Assembly (NCBI GenBank): GCA_003024985.2 | Contig: PXIH01S0033055.1 | Direction: 5' to 3' (one strand) | Length of the DNA stretch: 10,758 nucleotides | Origin: Euperipatoides rowelli | Lineage: Eukaryota; Onychophora; Udeonychophora; Euonychophora; Peripatopsidae | Shown here: piece after piece, positions 7,966-10,758 of the stretch | Numbering within the stretch: the first letter of the stretch is position 1 | How the letters are laid out: the number at the start of each line of letters is the position of its first letter | Made by a program: the position numbers and the translations under genes | The notes under the pieces: model-generated | Databases searched by the model: none | The model's input: only the letters and a program-made list of their open reading frames with translations | Told to the model about the DNA's origin: nothing

Positions 7966-8160
7966 TAATAAGTCTATTAGGGAATATGTGGCACAATCAT
8001 GACAATTTCCATAAAGACACTTTAGCAATGATTGGCTCATTCAGGTAAACATGTATACAAAATACAAATCACCTAGTTAACCATTCAAACTATAAAGTGA
8101 TTATTTGCATGCATAATCATGTGAAATTTCATATTATAGAAGCACTGCTAATAAATTATT

Positions 8161-8516
8161 GCAATTTGATTTCTTTATTATAATGACAAAAACAATATGA
8201 AATTTCGATTTATTAAAATGGCAAAATCAATATGAAAATTGATTTCTTTATTATAATGGAAAGATGATATGAAATTTGATTTCTTTATTATAATGGCAAA
8301 AACAATATGAAATTTTATTTCTTTATTATAATGGCAAAAACAATATGAAATTTGATTTCTTTATTATAATGGCAAAAACAAAATGAAATTGAATTTCTTT
8401 ATTATAATGGGAAAATAACAATATGAAAGTTGATTTATTAAAATGGCAAAAGCAATATGAAAGTTGATTTGTTTATTATAATGGCAAAAACAGTATAGAA
8501 ATTTTATTTCTTTAAT
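8161..8516 (+). repeat. 38-bp minisatellite, about 9.5 units
   Basis: The consensus consists of GAAATTTGATTTCTTTATT, then ATAATGGCAAAAACAATAT. Nine full units of 34-40 bp and one partial unit are present. Units 2 and 8 share a short form with GATTTATTAAAATGGC that lacks several bases, which hints at a block duplication of six units. The array lies about 1.07 kb upstream of the LIM exon and is probably intronic. It has no coding role. Confidence 0.85.
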
Positions 8517-9804
8517 AAGCAGATTCACGATTTGTAGCAATGGTTACTAAAGTAGGCAATCTATAACATTTTTCAATTCCTCTGTTCAGAAACACTAAGT
8601 AAAATAGCAGCTGACCTATTTGATTAGTATATTCAGCTCTGTATCAAATGACTTACAGGTCACAAGAAACAGATTTTTGTTTGATGATTTCATTTCAAAG
8701 AAAATTACTAAATAAAAAAATTATACCTGGTTAAAAAAATAAATAAAATAAAAAGTTAAGAAATGAAATTAAGAAATATTTCTACTTAGGTCAGAGTTCA
8801 TATAAACGATTCATTGGGTCTGAGAATATTTTGTGATGTCATCCTCTGTAAACATTAGCACATAGTATGATCAAGCTTTCATAGCAAAGAAACAACAAAC
8901 ATTGTATTGGTTTAGTTAACTTCTTTCCAATTTAATCGTTTTTTTTAAATAACCAAATTTTTTTGGATGGGACATCTACCATCTAAATTCTAAAAATGCA
9001 TGGTTATTAGAAGAAAGTAAGAAAAGTTTCAAAAGGAAAAAAAAAAAAGGGGGTGACATAACTTAAACTCTAGATAGAAAAAAGCTTATTAAATAAAATG
9101 AGGTGAATATTTTTATAAAATATTCATTTTATAGGTGACACATAATGCTAATCGAAAGTCGAAAGGAAATTGTGTTAATAATACATCTCGAGCCATCTCT
9201 CGATTCCCTCCAACTACACTTATCGTGATTCAAATAAATTAGGTATCCACCTTGTGGAGAAATTGATTATTGATTGGATGGGCTCCATGTGAACATCGCT
9301 CATGTGGCAGTGTATTAATAAATACTTTATTAGTTTACGTATATTTTGATGCAAACTGTCCGTTGCTACCTGTATTGTTTTTTTAATGATTTTTCACAAT
9401 GAAGGAAACTCTTTATGTTTAATTGGATTACATGTTTCAAAATTTAACATTTTATTACTACAACTTAATTTTATAAGCACACTAGCTTAAAGTGCCCGGT
9501 ATTGTCCGGCTTCTTAGAACACAAATGAAAAAAATTTCTGTGTTAACTCCAAGCTATAAGAAAAATCATCTGCACACATGCAGCAGTGAGTGTGCCCAGA
9601 TTAAATGATAGCTATGGTTTGCGCTGGGTCCTAGAGAGTAACTATACCTAATTTGGTCCCGATCATTGCAAGGGGTTACGATTATATAGAGAACAGACAG
9701 AGATATGCAATTTTAGATATACAGTATATAGATGAGAGTATATAAATGAGCATTTTTATCTTATTTTCTTAAAAAAATAAACAATAAAATAAATAGTTTT
9801 TGTC
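8517..9804. other. AT-rich sequence, probably intronic or intergenic
   Basis: This stretch is mostly featureless. The 9480-9720 part is more GC-balanced and includes small dyads (CTGCA/TGCAG at 9570-9583 and GCCCGG..CCGGC near 9496). It may be a decayed mobile element, but no family was recognised. A minus-strand frame of about 49 codons there lacks recognisable motifs. Confidence 0.5.
9093..9132. repeat. AT-rich palindrome with flanking arms
   Basis: GAATATTTTATAAAATATTC (9105-9124) is a perfect 20-bp palindrome. It is extended by ATAAAATGA on the left and ATTTTAT on the right, with a five-base asymmetry, and AGGTGA occurs on both sides. It may be a small foldback remnant or simply AT-rich chance. 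Confidence 0.45.
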
Positions 9805-9880
9805 TCCACTCAAATGTTGATTATATATCGACATTATAAAATTTTCTCGTCCACTCCATTGTCGATTATATATCGACATT
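9805..9880. repeat. Duplicated 31-bp dyad element
   Basis: Two 31-bp copies (9805-9835 and 9850-9880) are 45 bp apart and differ at three positions. Both contain GATTATATATCGACATT after TCCACTC. The second copy holds the inverted repeat TGTCGAT/ATCGACA; one arm of the first carries a T for C. This could be a protein-binding dyad or the repeated subterminal motif of a transposon. No gene lies next to it. Confidence 0.6.
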
Positions 9881-10739
9881 TTTTACATTACAATTTAACA
9901 ATCATTGTTACATTGTTAGGCTCAAAAATGCATCAAATTAGTAAAAGTTTATATCTTAATTGGAATATGATCATGTTCCAAAGCCGGTAAGAGCGCCATC
10001 TAATGGGCTTATTTGAAACTTTTATTTTTATGGGCTTAAAAGATCGGCACGGGATTTATTTTTAGAAACTTTAAGTGATGTTTTCTCTTACATAAAAAGG
10101 GCTTAAACAACAAAAATAGTTGATGCCCGTATAACGTGCTTATTTGCTAGTATTAAAATAAATGGAGTGGAAATGGTTGCATCACTGTGGACTGTGGAGT
10201 TCATAAAATTCTTTAGCCAATATTTATAGCTTCTAATCAAAATACAGCATATCAAAAATGAAATATTTCGCTGTTAAAACTGTTTTACATAAATTCCAAA
10301 TTCAGTCAGACCCAGGAACTATTTCAAGACATAGTCCTCAAAAGGGTTAAATAATAATTTAAAAGAAAATTAATGAAATTTCTGTATTCAATAAAAGCAA
10401 TATTCTAAAATACAAAGAAATCGAACACCAGCGATCATAAGTGTATTGTTTAATTTATATTTGGGACATTATTTAATATTATGAAGGCTTCTTTCAGCTA
10501 AAAATAAACACAAAATTGATTATTATTATTATTTGCCTTTGTGATTTGAATTTATTTTAGTTAGAAAAGGAAGAATTTAATTAACTTGACATTCACATTA
10601 TAAAAGTCAACAATGATGAAACAATCAACTCCTAAAATAAATGGAATTCTATACGTCCTACAGATTGTTTTGTTTTCTTGCACTGCTAATTACAGAATTA
10701 TCACATTTAGAGATCATACTGCACTTCTCTCTCACTCTC
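9881..10739. other. AT-rich sequence without recognised features
   Basis: TTATTTTTA-type phrases and GGGCTTA(A) recur near 10007, 10032 and 10099. No reading frame, RNA gene or clear transposon end is visible. Confidence 0.5.
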
Positions 10740-10758
10740 GATATTATATATATATATA
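10740..10758 (+). repeat. AT dinucleotide microsatellite running off the window
   Basis: The last bases are a (TA)n run directly after a CT-rich stretch (CTTCTCTCTCACTCTC). Its true length cannot be judged because it is cut by the window end. Confidence 0.6.

Larger units (their letters stand above)
7092..8160 (-). other. Probable intron upstream of the LIM exon
   Basis: This is AT-rich sequence ending, on the minus strand, in the acceptor at 7092. Apart from the block at 7862-7913 and the AT palindrome near 7956 I see no structured element or coding frame. Confidence 0.55.

Noticed and set aside
9571-9716. Minus-strand frame of about 49 codons
   Set aside because: It has no motif, no initiator and no splice support, and the more balanced base composition alone makes such a frame unsurprising.

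Overview
This is AT-rich, non-coding-dominated eukaryotic DNA, most likely from a metazoan. The reasons are an intron-bounded LIM-domain exon with canonical GT/AG splice sites, long A/T tracts, minisatellite arrays, and animal-type DNA transposons including a Helitron. Scattered TAGGCCT/TAGGCT words and the transposon mix would suit a marine invertebrate, but the sequence does not fix the phylum.

One gene is well supported. A 216-bp minus-strand exon (7091 down to 6876) encodes a complete first LIM zinc-binding domain plus the first zinc-ligand pair of a second. It resembles the PET/LIM family (testin, prickle, LMCD1). The exon is in phase 0 on both sides. Most of the right half of the window is therefore probably intron of this gene. 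No matching PET or second LIM exon was recognised. Three weaker coding hints are recorded with low confidence: a possible terminal exon at the left edge, a GC-richer block with a GTAAGT donor at 7862-7913, and an open stretch at 6521-6690.

The rest is repeat-driven. From left to right: a hAT-like short element with degenerate inverted ends and a T-rich interior (about 514-1060); a roughly 105-bp satellite with a four-unit higher-order pattern (about 1330-2150); plain AT-rich sequence (2160-3270); a nested transposon region (about 3280-6162); the LIM exon and its introns; a 38-bp minisatellite (8161-8516); and more AT-rich DNA with a duplicated dyad element (9805-9880).

The nested region is the most structured part. 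A short arm at 3280-3421 recurs inverted at 5685-6162. The right copy is interrupted by a self-complementary foldback element of about 370 bp (5698-6067). Degenerate repeats of about 170-197 bp lie just inside the right arm (5120-5545). A 788-bp non-autonomous Helitron (4063-4850), with TC and CTAG ends, a near-terminal hairpin motif and five internal repeats of about 150 bp, sits between A and T inside this structure. No transposase, helicase or reverse transcriptase reading frame was seen, so every mobile element here would need proteins supplied from elsewhere. I saw no tRNA, rRNA or CRISPR array and no undescribed multi-gene system.
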